This document shows, piece by piece, positions 1-8,068 of a DNA stretch of 64,000 nt. Origin of the DNA: Pseudorhodobacter ferrugineus DSM 5888 (GTDB lineage Bacteria > Pseudomonadota > Alphaproteobacteria > Rhodobacterales > Rhodobacteraceae); NCBI RefSeq assembly GCF_000420745.1, contig NZ_ATVN01000011.1, forward strand, positions 62,001-126,000, given 5' to 3'. The notes under the pieces were generated by a model. The model had not been told where the DNA came from and did no database searches. It saw nothing but the letters and a program-made list of their open reading frames with translations. Positions within the stretch are counted from its first letter, which is position 1. Each line of letters starts with the position of its first letter. A program made the translations under genes and the position numbers.

Positions 1-766
1 GGTCTAGCGCCCCGACAATCATAGTCTCGCCTGCCAAAAGAAACCCGCCAGAGATTTCTGCTCTATTGCAGTTCAATGCGTTGCCATGTCTGGTTGCCTG
101 CAAACTTGCATCACCGCAAGCAAGTAGACCGCCAACTCTTGCCCCGACTAGACGTACTGCACCACGTGCCTCGATCCCTCGCAAGATCAAGTCGCCCCTA
201 ACTGCCAGACCATCTAAATTCAGGGCGTCGTCCGCATCTCCTGCATTTAATTTTGCATCCTCACAATCAAAATAGCCTCCCACCTTAGCGCCAAGAAATC
301 GCAGTTCGCCCTGCACCGTTATGCCGTCCAAGACGACAACACCACGCGCTTCTAACCCGTCAGCCACCATCCCGTGCATAAGCGCCGACCCGTTGAAAAA
401 TAGATTTTGAAGCTGTGCCACACGCAAAAATACAGGCTCTGGAAACCGGCAATCGAACATCACAAAATCACCTGTAAGCGTACAGCCTTCCAAATCCAAC
501 CCGCGGGTTTCCGCCCCCTCCCGCTCATCCCCTTCAATATAAGCGCCCTCAACCCCCAAACCCTTTTCCGAAGGCGCGCATTTCTTACACCCACCCAGCG
601 CCAAATACCGCACAAACTCCGCCCGTATCCGCAGCGCTTTCGGCGCATCCTCGGGCGGCACGCTGTCCGAAACCCGAAACGGCTCTCGGTTCCCCGCCTG
701 CAACCACGCAACCAGCCTTTTCTCGGCCTCCCACAGCGGTTCAAAATCACTCAGCTTTTTACCCAT
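1..766 (-). CDS. partial repeat-rich hypothetical protein (pentapeptide-like), C-terminus outside window
   Basis: An open frame of 255 codons with no stop runs off the left edge, so only the N-terminal part is visible. It starts MGKKLSDFEPLWEAEKRL at an ATG preceded by GGGGGTG. After about residue 60 it becomes a ladder of short units of the type EGA/LRGIEARG/VRLVGARVGG, with A, G, L and V at regular spacing, which is how loose pentapeptide-type right-handed helices look. Several Cys residues recur in the ladder (FDCEDA, LACGDA, LNCNRA). Similar Rhodobacterales proteins continue into C-terminal membrane segments, but that part is not in the window (recalled, not checked). No enzyme motif is seen and no function is proposed. 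The gene lies downstream of a repeat (826-911) shared with the region upstream of the SUKH gene. Confidence 0.7.
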   Translation of the reverse strand, partial: MGKKLSDFEPLWEAEKRLVAWLQAGNREPFRVSDSVPPEDAPKALRIRAEFVRYLALGGCKKCAPSEKGLGVEGAYIEGDEREGAETRGLDLEGCTLTGDFVMFDCRFPEPVFLRVAQLQNLFFNGSALMHGMVADGLEARGVVVLDGITVQGELRFLGAKVGGYFDCEDAKLNAGDADDALNLDGLAVRGDLILRGIEARGAVRLVGARVGGLLACGDASLQATRHGNALNCNRAEISGGFLLAGETMIVGALD

Positions 767-779
767 AACACCCCCGCAG

Positions 780-797
780 GTCGGGGTTCACCCCGAC
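780..797. repeat. TTCA-loop hairpin
   Basis: GTCGGGG-TTCA-CCCCGAC, a perfect 7-bp stem with a four-base loop, lies 14 bp upstream of the start codon of the partial minus-strand gene. The same loop and stem style recurs at 10700-10718 and 11772-11789, and a related hairpin is at 12305-12317. Confidence 0.6.
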
Positions 798-825
798 TCC
801 GCCGCCCCAAACCAACCCCAAATCC

Positions 826-911
826 CCTGCGCGTCCGCATTAAAATTTGGTTAACAAAAATCACAATACCGTTCTAAATCAACACCTTACAAAAATGTCC
901 GCGCGCGAACA
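826..911. repeat. intergenic repeat copy 1 with TGTCCGCGCGCGAACA palindrome
   Basis: This 86-bp stretch matches 12333-12419 over its whole length: both start CCCTGCGCGTCC, run through ATTAAAATT..GTTAACAAAAA and end in the 16-bp near-palindrome TGTCCGCGCGCGAACA (here 896-911). By eye about three quarters of positions agree. The palindrome ends 20 bp beyond the ruvB stop codon, and the AT-rich half faces the accessory minus-strand gene at 766. It may carry that gene's promoter or be a protein-binding site. Confidence 0.7.
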
Positions 912-930
912 CCTGCGGGGCAAACGCCCC

Positions 931-1959
931 CTACGTCCCGTCAAACATATCCGCCTGCCCCGCTGGCCTCGGCGCCTCCAACCCCAAATGCCGCCAAGCC
1001 CGCGGTGCCAGCATCCGCCCCCTCGGCGTCCTTTGAAGCAACCCTTGTTGCAGCAAAAACGGCTCGATCACCTCTTCCAGCGCGTCCCTTGCCTCACTCA
1101 GCGCCGCCGAAATCGTCTCGACCCCAACCGGCCCCCCGCCATAATGTTCGGCCAGCAGCATCATATATCGTCGGTCCGCCCCATCGAGACCCAGATGATC
1201 CACCCCCAGCCGTGTCAGCGCCCGATCCGCAATTTCCCGCGTCAGCCTGCCGTCGCCCTCAACCAGCACAAAATCCACCACGCGGCGCAGCAATCGCCCC
1301 GCAATCCGAGGCGTCCCCCGCGCCCGTTTCGCAATTTCCCGGGCGCCCTCTGGGTCCGATGGAATCCCCATCAACCGCGCCCCCCGCGTCACAATCAGAT
1401 CCAGCTCATCCTCGGTATAAAACACCAACCGCGTCGGAATCCCGAACCTGTCGCGCAGCGGCGTGGTCAGCAACCCCAGCCGCGTCGTCGCCCCCACCAG
1501 CGTAAAGGGCTGCAAATCAATCCGCACCGTCCGCGCCGCTGGCCCCTCACCGATCACCAAATCCAGCGCGAAATCTTCCATCGCGGGATAAAGCACCTCC
1601 TCAACCACAGGGGAAAGTCGATGAATCTCGTCGATAAACAGCACATCATTGGGTTCCAGATTGGTCAGGATCGCCGCCAAATCCCCCGCCTTGGCCAGCA
1701 CGGGGCCAGACGTCATGCGAAACCCCACCCCCAATTCCCGCGCCATAATCTGCGCCAGCGTGGTTTTCCCCAAACCGGGCGGGCCATGAAACAGGGTGTG
1801 GTCCATCGCCTCGCCACGGATTTTCGCGCTCTCAATAAACACGCGCAAATTGGCCCGCGCCTCGGCTTGGCCAACAAACTCCTCCAACACCTGCGGGCGC
1901 AAGGCGCGATCGGCATCTTCGGGCAGCCCTTCGGGGCGCAAAGTCGGATCGGGCTCCAT
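931..1959 (-). CDS. ruvB: Holliday junction branch-migration ATPase RuvB
   Basis: RuvB is the hexameric AAA+ motor that, with RuvA, drives branch migration of Holliday junctions in homologous recombination and stalled-fork repair. The 342-residue length is normal. Walker A is GPPGLGKTT (about residues 58-66), Walker B is VLFIDEIHR (about 107-115), sensor/arginine-finger region [18 protein letters not shown] follows near 155-172, and the C-terminal winged helix ends near [10 protein letters not shown]. It starts 3 bases after the ruvA stop, so the genes are surely co-transcribed as ruvC-ruvA-ruvB. The start ATG has GGGATAAG just upstream. Confidence 0.97.
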   Translation of the reverse strand: MEPDPTLRPEGLPEDADRALRPQVLEEFVGQAEARANLRVFIESAKIRGEAMDHTLFHGPPGLGKTTLAQIMARELGVGFRMTSGPVLAKAGDLAAILTNLEPNDVLFIDEIHRLSPVVEEVLYPAMEDFALDLVIGEGPAARTVRIDLQPFTLVGATTRLGLLTTPLRDRFGIPTRLVFYTEDELDLIVTRGARLMGIPSDPEGAREIAKRARGTPRIAGRLLRRVVDFVLVEGDGRLTREIADRALTRLGVDHLGLDGADRRYMMLLAEHYGGGPVGVETISAALSEARDALEEVIEPFLLQQGLLQRTPRGRMLAPRAWRHLGLEAPRPAGQADMFDGT

Positions 1960-1962
1960 ATC

Positions 1963-2643
1963 TTATCCCTTCGGTGCCAGCAGTTTCAGCGCGGCCTTGA
2001 TCAGCACACCCGTCCCCGCCTCCGGTGCCTCACCCGCCGCCTGCGCCACGGCTTGCGCCGCATCGCCGTGCCCATAGCCCAGATTAATTAAAGCCGACAA
2101 CGCCTCGGCACTCGCCGCCGCCCGGCCCGCAGCCGCCGAAGTATCCACCTTAGCCGCAGCCCGCACCGCCGCCACCGGCTCAATCACATCATCCTCCACC
2201 GCGCCTGCCGTACTGGCCGGATTAGCCCCCATCGCCATGACCGTTGGTGCCTTGGATTTCAGTTCCAACACCACCCGCTGCGCAATCTTTGGCCCCACAC
2301 CGGGTGCCGCCTGAATGGCCTTAGCATCGCCCAGCGCAATCGCCCGCGAAACGCCGTCCGGCCCCAATGTCCCCAAAATCGCCATCGCCGCCTTGGCCCC
2401 CACGCCTTGAACCGTCACCAGCAACCGATGCCATTCCTTTTCCAACATGGTGGGAAAGCCGAACAGCTGCAGCAGATCCTCGCGCACCACCAATTCGGTA
2501 AACAGCGCTACCGCCTCACCCACCCGCGGCATCGCGGCCAGCGTCCGGTCCGACACATGCACAATATACCCAACCCCGCGCACATCGACCAAAACATGGT
2601 CGGTCCCGCGATAGTCCAGCCGCCCCGCAATCTTGCCAATCAT
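1963..2643 (-). CDS. ruvA: Holliday junction DNA-binding protein RuvA
   Basis: RuvA tetramers hold the four-way junction and load RuvB. The 226-residue frame starts [20 protein letters not shown], the standard RuvA N-terminal OB-fold, followed by two helix-hairpin-helix stretches ([14 protein letters not shown] and [16 protein letters not shown]). An Ala-rich linker leads to the C-terminal domain III ([19 protein letters not shown]), which contacts RuvB. The frame is open for 26 codons further upstream, but the true start is the ATG at 2643, since it begins the conserved fold and overlaps the ruvC stop by 4 bases (ATGA), a usual translational coupling. Confidence 0.96.
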   Translation of the reverse strand: MIGKIAGRLDYRGTDHVLVDVRGVGYIVHVSDRTLAAMPRVGEAVALFTELVVREDLLQLFGFPTMLEKEWHRLLVTVQGVGAKAAMAILGTLGPDGVSRAIALGDAKAIQAAPGVGPKIAQRVVLELKSKAPTVMAMGANPASTAGAVEDDVIEPVAAVRAAAKVDTSAAAGRAAASAEALSALINLGYGHGDAAQAVAQAAGEAPEAGTGVLIKAALKLLAPKG

Positions 2644-3173
2644 CCTGCTGCCCTTTTCCCCGCCGACACCTTCAATGCCGCCTGCAACCGCCCCGCCGAT
2701 TGCATATGATGCGCATGGCAAATCGCAATCGCCAAGGCATCGGCCGCATCGGGGCCCTCAATCACCACGCCGGGCAATTGCACGCGCACCATGTGGTCCA
2801 CTTGCCCCTTGGCCGCGTGCCCCACACCCACAACCGTCTTTTTCACCGCATTGGGCGCATATTCCCCCACAGTGATGCCAAACTGGGCAGGCACCAGCAG
2901 CGCAATCCCCCGCGCTTGGCCCAGCTTTAGCGTCGCCACCGCATCCTTGTTCACAAAGGTATTTTCCACCGCCGCTGCATCGGGCGCATAAACCCGCAAA
3001 ACCTCGGTCAATTGCCCATGCAAACTTAGCAACCGCGCGGCCAAATCGCCGATCCCTTCACCCGGCGCCGAATGGCAAATGCCATTCGCGACGTGGCTGA
3101 GCCGCGATCCGGCCACGTCGATCACCCCCCAACCAAGGTTGCGCAACCCCGGATCAATGCCCAATACCCGCAT
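2640..3173 (-). CDS. ruvC: Holliday junction resolvase RuvC
   Basis: RuvC is the dimeric RNase H-fold endonuclease that resolves Holliday junctions. It opens [20 protein letters not shown] with catalytic Asp7, has the conserved Glu in [11 protein letters not shown] (about residue 67) and the C-terminal acidic pair in [17 protein letters not shown]. Length 177 is normal for the family. A GTG two codons upstream is also possible, but the ATG at 3173 has AGGGG 5 bases before it. First gene of the ruvCAB operon; the promoter must lie in the 340 bp towards the DUF1127 gene. Confidence 0.96.
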   Translation of the reverse strand: MRVLGIDPGLRNLGWGVIDVAGSRLSHVANGICHSAPGEGIGDLAARLLSLHGQLTEVLRVYAPDAAAVENTFVNKDAVATLKLGQARGIALLVPAQFGITVGEYAPNAVKKTVVGVGHAAKGQVDHMVRVQLPGVVIEGPDAADALAIAICHAHHMQSAGRLQAALKVSAGKRAAG

Positions 3174-3513
3174 GCCCACCCCTTTTATTCGTTAAAACGC
3201 GAATAGCACGAATAGGGAACATCCGCCAAGCGCTTTACGCCACGCGCCAAAAACCCCCGCCAAAGCTCCAGCAAACCCACACCAAATCCACCCCGATTGC
3301 TGCACCTGCACGGTATTCGACGCTTCCCCAGCCAAAACCGACACCTTTACGTCATCCCCTTATAAAAAAGGCAAAACTAAGGCAAACAGCTATGCGAAAA
3401 CTGCATCTCAGCCATGCCATATCGGGGGATTGCTTTGCAGTTGCAGCAGGCCTATTTGCCACTCATCGAAACAACCTGCTGCATATTTGTGCAGTTTAAA
3501 AAGGAAAACCGCA
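3174..3513. other. divergent intergenic region ruvC / DUF1127 gene
   Basis: This 340-bp gap holds the promoters of ruvC (minus) and the DUF1127 gene (plus). No gene is seen in it. Visible items are the GGCAAAACTAAGGCAAA sequence at 3370-3386, which recurs with one change at 4318-4334, and a short hairpin CTGCA-TATTTG-TGCAG near 3479-3494 just before the DUF1127 Shine-Dalgarno. No confident -35/-10 pair could be chosen by eye. Confidence 0.5.
3370..3386. repeat. 17-bp direct repeat, copy 1
   Basis: GGCAAAACTAAGGCAAA; the second copy at 4318-4334 reads GGCAAAACTAAGACAAA (16 of 17 identical). Each copy is in the upstream region of a small gene, the DUF1127 gene here and the minus-strand hypothetical at 4270 in the other case, but the two genes have opposite orientation relative to the repeat. 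Confidence 0.5.
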
Positions 3514-3729
3514 ATGGCCGCTTTTGAGACCACCCGCACCGCGCCATTCGGCGCTATCGCCACTTACAGCGTTGTCCGCTTTTTCAGCAACGTTGCCACC
3601 GACGTTACCGCTTGGAATGACGCACGCGTTACCCGCAATGCTTTGGGCAAATTGTCCGACCGTGAACTCGATGATATTGGCCTGACACGCGGCGACATCG
3701 CCGACATAGCGCTGCAAAACCGCTTCTGA
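3514..3729 (+). CDS. DUF1127 small protein
   Basis: A 71-residue protein whose C-terminal half carries the DUF1127 signature: WNDARVTRNALGKLSDRELDDIGLTRGDIADIA, with the L-x-x-L-S-D-x-x-L-x-D-I-G-L-x-R core. Such small Arg-rich proteins are common in Alphaproteobacteria; in Rhodobacter relatives some bind RNA and act in stress responses and small-RNA turnover (established for family members, inferred here). The start at 3514 is chosen because AAAAAGGA lies 9 bases upstream; an in-frame ATG 28 codons earlier gives an implausible Cys-rich tail. A good terminator follows at 3807-3838, so it is probably monocistronic. Confidence 0.85.
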   Translation: MAAFETTRTAPFGAIATYSVVRFFSNVATDVTAWNDARVTRNALGKLSDRELDDIGLTRGDIADIALQNRF

Positions 3730-3806
3730 TTTCTGGCGTATATGCGTGGGTATCGCCGCATCCGATGGATGCAACTGACGCGCGCCAATGAGGCGCAAAG
3801 TTAAGA

Positions 3807-3838
3807 AAGCCGCCTCCGATTGGGAAGGCGGCTTTTTT
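3807..3838 (+). terminator. rho-independent terminator of the DUF1127 gene
   Basis: Stem AAGCCGCCT / AAGGCGGCTT with a 9-base loop followed by a T6 run, 78 bp after the DUF1127 stop. Confidence 0.85.
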
Positions 3839-3913
3839 ATGCAGGAAAATCTAGAACGGTTGCGCAAGACTATGGCATGCGCCCAGCACTGCGCGGGCTG
3901 AATGCGATCCGGT

Positions 3914-4270
3914 TTACCCGTGCTTTTGCAGACTGCGGCGAATGGTTTCTGAAATCCATAGCGTGATAGGGTCCGGCGCCATCAAAGTGGCCCCCAGCCT
4001 GTCAAAGCCTTCGCCTTGCTCCAACTGCGCCACGCGGCTTTCGTAGGTTTGCGCCCCCACAAAATAGTGGATCGCCCCCTTCACGCCAAACGCTGACATA
4101 GCAAAAAAGAGCACCGGCAACAGCGCTTTCAAACGTGTCTTACGCACGGGCCTGCGGTAATGCGACCGGCCCAAAACGCCAACAGCCTCATGGCCGTAAC
4201 CTTGTGCATGGGCCTGCTTCAGCCGGCCCACACGCTCATAAAAATCTTTTACATTTGGGTCAAACATCAC
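3914..4270 (-). CDS. hypothetical single-pass membrane protein
   Basis: A 118-residue frame starting MMFDPNVKDFYERVGRL, with a basic stretch (YRRPVRKTRLKALL, about residues 38-51) directly before one hydrophobic segment (LLPVLFFAMSAFGVKGAIHYFV, about 50-71). By the positive-inside rule the N-terminus is cytoplasmic and the C-terminal half, which is acidic, is periplasmic. The second Met (4267) is an equally good start. I recognise no domain. It is downstream of and on the same strand as prmA, but the 115-bp gap and the repeat at 4318 suggest its own promoter. Confidence 0.7.
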   Translation of the reverse strand: MMFDPNVKDFYERVGRLKQAHAQGYGHEAVGVLGRSHYRRPVRKTRLKALLPVLFFAMSAFGVKGAIHYFVGAQTYESRVAQLEQGEGFDRLGATLMAPDPITLWISETIRRSLQKHG

Positions 4271-4317
4271 AATTTCCCAACGCTACGCCCCGTGCTGCCA
4301 TAAAGCGCCCCAACTTA

Positions 4318-4334
4318 GGCAAAACTAAGACAAA
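4318..4334. repeat. 17-bp direct repeat, copy 2
   Basis: GGCAAAACTAAGACAAA, one base different from 3370-3386; 48 bp upstream of the minus-strand hypothetical gene that starts at 4270. Confidence 0.5.
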
Positions 4335-4385
4335 ACGGCGGGAAAACGGCCCCAAATGGCCTAAATGTCGCCTTAATTCAGCCCA

Positions 4386-5264
4386 TTATTTCCGGCGCAG
4401 CACCAATGCCGCCCATTCGCCCAAATCCTCACGCGAAACGGAAACAAAGCCTGCCGCGTGATAGGCCGCTTCAATCGACTCTGCCTGCACAACCAGCAAA
4501 CCAGACAGAATGCACAACCCATCCTCGGCAATATGGCGTGCCATATGCGGGGCAAGTTCCACCAACGGACCTTTTAGGATATTGGCAAAGACAAGATCAT
4601 AGGGCGCGGCCTCGCGCAGGCGCGGATGGTCAAAGCCAGCCGCCTCAAGGCATTCTACCCGCCCGTCCAGCTTGTTGATCTGCATGTTGGCCCGCGCCAC
4701 ATCAACCGCAACCTGGTCAATATCCGACGCAATGATCAGCGCATCAGGCAGCACCCGCGCCGCCGCCAGCGCCAGAACGGCCGTACCGCAGCCAATATCG
4801 GCCACACGCGCAGGGGCAAAGCCTTGGTCGATCAAACGGTCAAATGCCCGCAAGCAGCCAAGCGTCGTGCCGTGATGCCCCGTTCCAAACGCGACAGTCG
4901 CCTCAATCTGCAACGGCACGCGGGCCGGATCGGTTGGCACTTTGTCCGCGTCATGGCTGCCGTACACGAAAAACCGCCCCGCCTCGACCGGTGACAATTC
5001 TCGCCGCACATGCGCAACCCAATCCACTTCGGGCAGTTCCGAGATCGCAAAGGATTTCGCCCCGAACGCCACCGACAACAGCTCTAACGTTACCTCATCC
5101 GGCGCTTCCAGAAAATACGCGCCCACTTCCCACAGCCCGCTGTCGTCCTCAATTTCAAACACGCCAACGCCGGTCGGCTCGGGTTCCATCCGCTCCATCG
5201 CCTCGGCAAGGGCTTCGGCGGCGTCTTGGCCGGTCAATGTGGTCAGGGCGGTATAGGTGGGCAT
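4386..5264 (-). CDS. prmA: ribosomal protein L11 methyltransferase PrmA
   Basis: PrmA trimethylates Lys and N-terminal residues of ribosomal protein L11 with S-adenosylmethionine. The 292-residue length fits. The N-terminal substrate-recognition domain (residues 1-100) has the expected acidic ALAEAMERMEPEP segment; the methyltransferase domain has AFGTGHHGTTLGCL (about 126-139), motif I VADIGCGTAVLALAAARVL (about 157-175), SDIDQVAVDVARANM (motif II) and the catalytic-loop motif VFANILKGPLVELAPH. Start ATG with GAGG seven bases upstream. It stands alone on the minus strand. Confidence 0.95.
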   Translation of the reverse strand: MPTYTALTTLTGQDAAEALAEAMERMEPEPTGVGVFEIEDDSGLWEVGAYFLEAPDEVTLELLSVAFGAKSFAISELPEVDWVAHVRRELSPVEAGRFFVYGSHDADKVPTDPARVPLQIEATVAFGTGHHGTTLGCLRAFDRLIDQGFAPARVADIGCGTAVLALAAARVLPDALIIASDIDQVAVDVARANMQINKLDGRVECLEAAGFDHPRLREAAPYDLVFANILKGPLVELAPHMARHIAEDGLCILSGLLVVQAESIEAAYHAAGFVSVSREDLGEWAALVLRRK

Positions 5265-5593
5265 GGCAAAACCTCATGTAAAGTTGCCAAGCGGCCTAGC
5301 CCCCGCATGGGCCAGCGTCAAGCGGCTTGCAAAGCCCAGCCATGGCCAGCCCCCTACTTCGCCAATAGCGCGCGTCCCAAAGCGTTAACAGATCGGCACC
5401 TTTTGGGCGCAACCCATTTGGGTAGACCCGTCATCACAACGGCACAAGTGGGCGTTCCATAAAATAAACACAGCTGCGCCACGCGTCCGGAAAGCCATCA
5501 GGATGCGGCATATCCAGAAAACTGGCTGCCTCATACATCGCTCTTGCATGGGTCAAAAACCTAGCAAATGAGAAAAACACTTTGTTAAAGCCA
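5265..5593. other. gap with possible gene remnant
   Basis: About 330 bp between the hypothetical gene at 5594 and prmA. A minus-strand frame at 5434-5619 (61 codons, ending YFMERPLVPL) has fairly protein-like composition and overlaps the end of the 5594-6013 gene in another frame; it could be its frameshifted C-terminal tail or nothing. Otherwise no feature is seen. Base composition is more AT-rich than in neighbouring housekeeping genes. Confidence 0.35.
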
Positions 5594-6013
5594 TCAGCGT
5601 TCCACCTTGATCTCCACAAGGTTGTCGCCGTCCTTTACGCGCAGAACGACAACTGAAGCTACTTTCTTGCCACGAAGCCACTTAATAAGCTGGTATAGCC
5701 CAACAGATGGACCGCCAACTATGCCGATCCATTCAAGAATTTCCTTTGCCGTTCGAATATTGTCTTCGGCCAAAAGCAGCTTTGCTTGCTCCCATATTGT
5801 CAACGCGACGGATACATCAAGCTCAAAACATTTTTGCTCTACATCGGCGTTGACGTAGATACGCGCCGCCGCGCGATCACCATTGGCATATCTATTGGCC
5901 TCTTTGACAAGATCGCTGAGAGCCAGAAGCGCTGGGGCAAGATGCGCTACGTCCATAGACTTATCAGCCAGTGCTGGCCCATCATACTTAATGGTTGTGT
6001 CAACACGCTTCAT
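5594..6013 (-). CDS. hypothetical accessory protein, probably C-terminally truncated
   Basis: 139 residues starting MKRVDTTIKYDGPALADKSM, with a soluble alpha/beta-like composition (LAPALLALSDLVKEANRYANGD, then a beta-like VEQKCFELDVSVAL) and a hydrophobic glycine-rich stretch WIGIVGGPSVGLYQLIKWL near 92-110. Proteins with this opening that I recall are roughly twice as long, so the end at VEIKVER may reflect a frameshift or truncation; the adjacent frame at 5434-5619 would be the continuation. The function is unknown. The region is AT-richer than prmA, and next to it is a broken methyltransferase, so this looks like a degraded acquired segment. Confidence 0.6.
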   Translation of the reverse strand: MKRVDTTIKYDGPALADKSMDVAHLAPALLALSDLVKEANRYANGDRAAARIYVNADVEQKCFELDVSVALTIWEQAKLLLAEDNIRTAKEILEWIGIVGGPSVGLYQLIKWLRGKKVASVVVLRVKDGDNLVEIKVER

Positions 6014-6089
6014 CTTGGCACCTCCCCATCAAAGATAGTTGGCCTGAACCACAAATGCCCGCCTAATCGCGGCACGGTGATCAATTCCG

Positions 6090-6416
6090 CTACGAATGTT
6101 GCTGGTAAGACTCAGCCCCCGCTTGGTGCGTTTGATACATAAGGCCGCAACCTCCGGCCAGTTCTTTTGCCTTATTGGTGAATACGGTGGAAGGCTCCAA
6201 CCCCAAAACCGAATGGGACGGAAATCGGTCAGCAATTCGTCGGGTTATACCCCCCGTGCCTGACCCAATATCAACAATTAGCCCTCCGTCAGGCACGCTC
6301 AATGCGTCAAGCACTGGGATCATGCTCGGGTCTGCGGCGCGGGTTTCCAAGGCGGTGGCGATTATCTCAATCATCTCGGCAGGTGCCGCATCGACGTCTT
6401 CAAATGGGTCGGGCAT
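6090..6416 (-). pseudogene. truncated SAM-dependent methyltransferase
   Basis: A 108-codon frame starting MPDPFEDVDAAPAEMIEIIA with an intact class I motif I, GLIVDIGSGTGGITRRIADRFP (about residues 45-66), and the acidic end of beta-2, GLEPSTVFTNKAKELAG. After about residue 87 the sequence stops resembling a methyltransferase (a run ending YQTHQAGAESYQQHS) and then ends, while complete enzymes of this type are about 200-270 residues and have motifs II to IV after this point. It is therefore called a 3'-truncated remnant; the AUG is intact and a short product could still be made. Confidence 0.65.
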
Positions 6417-6848
6417 ACATCACCTAAAATATTCAAGGCCGCAATTTGCGGCAGGCAAAAAAATCAAAAATGTAAATCATGTTCTCCTCGACAAACGATT
6501 CCACGCAACCACATTATCGATTGGTGTCGTTTCTTGCTCTCAAAGCCGTCAAATCGTCCGATTTCTGGAGATGTGCCAAAAGCGACCATGCCTATCGTTG
6601 ACAGCGTCAGGCGCCCCCCTTCTGTTGAAAAACGCTGCTACTCACCCGAACTGGTCCAAAGCAGTCGGTGGTTTTCCGTCAGAACCTGCTTTTGGTGAAG
6701 CCTGTGTTCACGGGGTTTTGCCGCCTTTTCCGCAAGGCCGCGTCTTTCAACAAGATATGCACAAACCTGACCTCGGGGCGCAGGCCCAGCATTATGCCCA
6801 GTCGGCGCAACCCAATCTGCTCCACCATCACCCGCATCCTCCCCCCAT
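6417..6848. other. non-coding gap with inverted-repeat remnant
   Basis: About 430 bp between the methyltransferase remnant and the FNR-like box. No convincing gene is seen; an open plus-strand frame through it has no start, RBS or recognisable product. The only structure noticed is the inverted pair at 6623-6637 and 6738-6752, given separately. Confidence 0.5.
6623..6752. repeat. possible small mobile-element remnant bounded by 15-bp inverted repeats
   Basis: TGTTGAAAAACGCTG at 6623-6637 and, on the minus strand, TGTTGAAAGACGCGG at 6738-6752 agree at 13 of 15 positions and point inwards around a 130-bp stretch without coding potential. Ends of the TGTTGAAAAA type are common in IS5/IS1182-like elements, so this could be a MITE-like or heavily deleted IS. 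No target-site duplication was identified. Confidence 0.35.
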
Positions 6849-6862
6849 CTGATCTAAATCAA
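6849..6862. promoter_or_regulatory. FNR/FnrL-like box upstream of YeeE/YedE transporter
   Basis: CTGATCTAAATCAA matches the FNR half-site pair TTGAT-N4-ATCAA in 9 of 10 defined positions. It lies 51 bp upstream of the chosen start codon, in the one clearly non-coding stretch before the gene, which suits an activator site. Rhodobacterales FnrL and Dnr boxes have the same form (established); binding is inferred. Confidence 0.5.
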
Positions 6863-6913
6863 GGCGTATATATTCAAACCCTGCCATATGACCCCATCAC
6901 GATGGAGCATGAC

Positions 6914-7975
6914 ATGGACCTGATCCCCCTGATTGACCGCATCGGCGAGTCGCCAACTGCGGCCCTCTTTGGCCTGATCACCGGCCTCATCTTTGGCATC
7001 GCCGCCCAGCGGTCCAAGTTTTGCTTGCGCGCTGCCACCGTCGAATTCGCTCGTGGCCAAATGGGCCCGCGCGTGGCAGTGTGGCTGCTCACCTTCTCGA
7101 CGGCCCTCGTTTGGGTCCAAGGCGCGGCCCAGCTTAACCTCTTCAACAGCGCCGATGCCCGTATGATGGCGGTGGCTGGCTCGTGGTCGGGCGCGGTGAT
7201 TGGCGGGCTGATCTTTGGCGTTGGCATGGTGCTGGCGCGCGGCTGCTCTGGCCGTCTCCTCGTCCTTGCCGCCACCGGAAACCTGCGGTCTATCGTCTCG
7301 GGCCTGATCTTTGCCGTGGTCGCGCAAATGTCGCTGCACGGCATGCTCGCCCCCGCCCGCGATTACCTCGCCCGCCTCTGGGTCACGCCCGGTGGCCGCA
7401 ACGTCGACCTTCTGGCCCTCCTCCATCTCCCTGACATCTCAGGCCTGCTGCTCGGCATCGCCCTCGCAGCGCTCGCCCTCGTTGTGTCCTACAAAAACAA
7501 AATCTCGGTCCGCACACTGGTCTTTGCGTCCGGCGTAGGCTTTGCCGTTGCCACTGGCTGGGTCCTCACTTTCGCCCTCGCCCAAGTCGCGTTTGAACCC
7601 GTCTCGATCACCTCCGCCACCTTTTCCGGCCCTTCGGCCAACACCTTGATGTTCTTCCTCACCCCAAACCCGATCTTGGAATTCGACGTGGGCCTTGTGC
7701 CCGGCGTGGTCATCGGGGCCTTCCTCGCCTCGCTCTGGGGCCGCGAATTCAAGTTCGAAGGCTTTGACACCGCAGGCAACATGCGCCGTGCGATGATCGG
7801 TGCCGTCCTGATGGGCTTTGGTGCCATGCTGGCAGGCGGCTGTGCCATCGGCGCAGGCGTCACAGGCGGCTCCATCTTTGCAGGCACTGCATGGCTTGCG
7901 CTGTTTTGCATGTGGATCGGCGCAATGGTTACAGACTTTGTCGTCGATCAGGCAGGCCAACGCGCCTTGGCATAA
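6914..7975 (+). CDS. YeeE/YedE family sulfur-compound transporter
   Basis: An integral membrane protein of 353 residues with about nine hydrophobic segments. The family repeats are clear: AAQRSKFCLRAATVEFARGQ near residue 32, ARGCSGRLLVLAATGNLRSIV near 109, and AGGCAIGAGVTGGS near 311, each placing a conserved Cys in a Gly-rich pore turn. Family members (TsuA) import thiosulfate or related sulfur compounds. The start at 6914 is chosen because GGAG lies 6 bases upstream; a Met four codons earlier lacks this. No TusA-like partner is adjacent. The FNR-like box upstream suggests low-oxygen control. The next gene is dadA, 93 bp away. Confidence 0.88.
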   Translation: MDLIPLIDRIGESPTAALFGLITGLIFGIAAQRSKFCLRAATVEFARGQMGPRVAVWLLTFSTALVWVQGAAQLNLFNSADARMMAVAGSWSGAVIGGLIFGVGMVLARGCSGRLLVLAATGNLRSIVSGLIFAVVAQMSLHGMLAPARDYLARLWVTPGGRNVDLLALLHLPDISGLLLGIALAALALVVSYKNKISVRTLVFASGVGFAVATGWVLTFALAQVAFEPVSITSATFSGPSANTLMFFLTPNPILEFDVGLVPGVVIGAFLASLWGREFKFEGFDTAGNMRRAMIGAVLMGFGAMLAGGCAIGAGVTGGSIFAGTAWLALFCMWIGAMVTDFVVDQAGQRALA

Positions 7976-8068
7976 CAACGCGGCAAAACTGGCTATATCA
8001 ACGGCTTGAGTTCCCGAACGGCTCAGGGCATGGTCCCGCAAAATTGGGGCTGTCAAAGGGAACATCCA

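Noticed and set aside
847-2091. A 414-codon plus-strand frame over ruvB
   Set aside because: Antisense to ruvB/ruvA, very rich in Arg, Pro, His and Gln with no domain.
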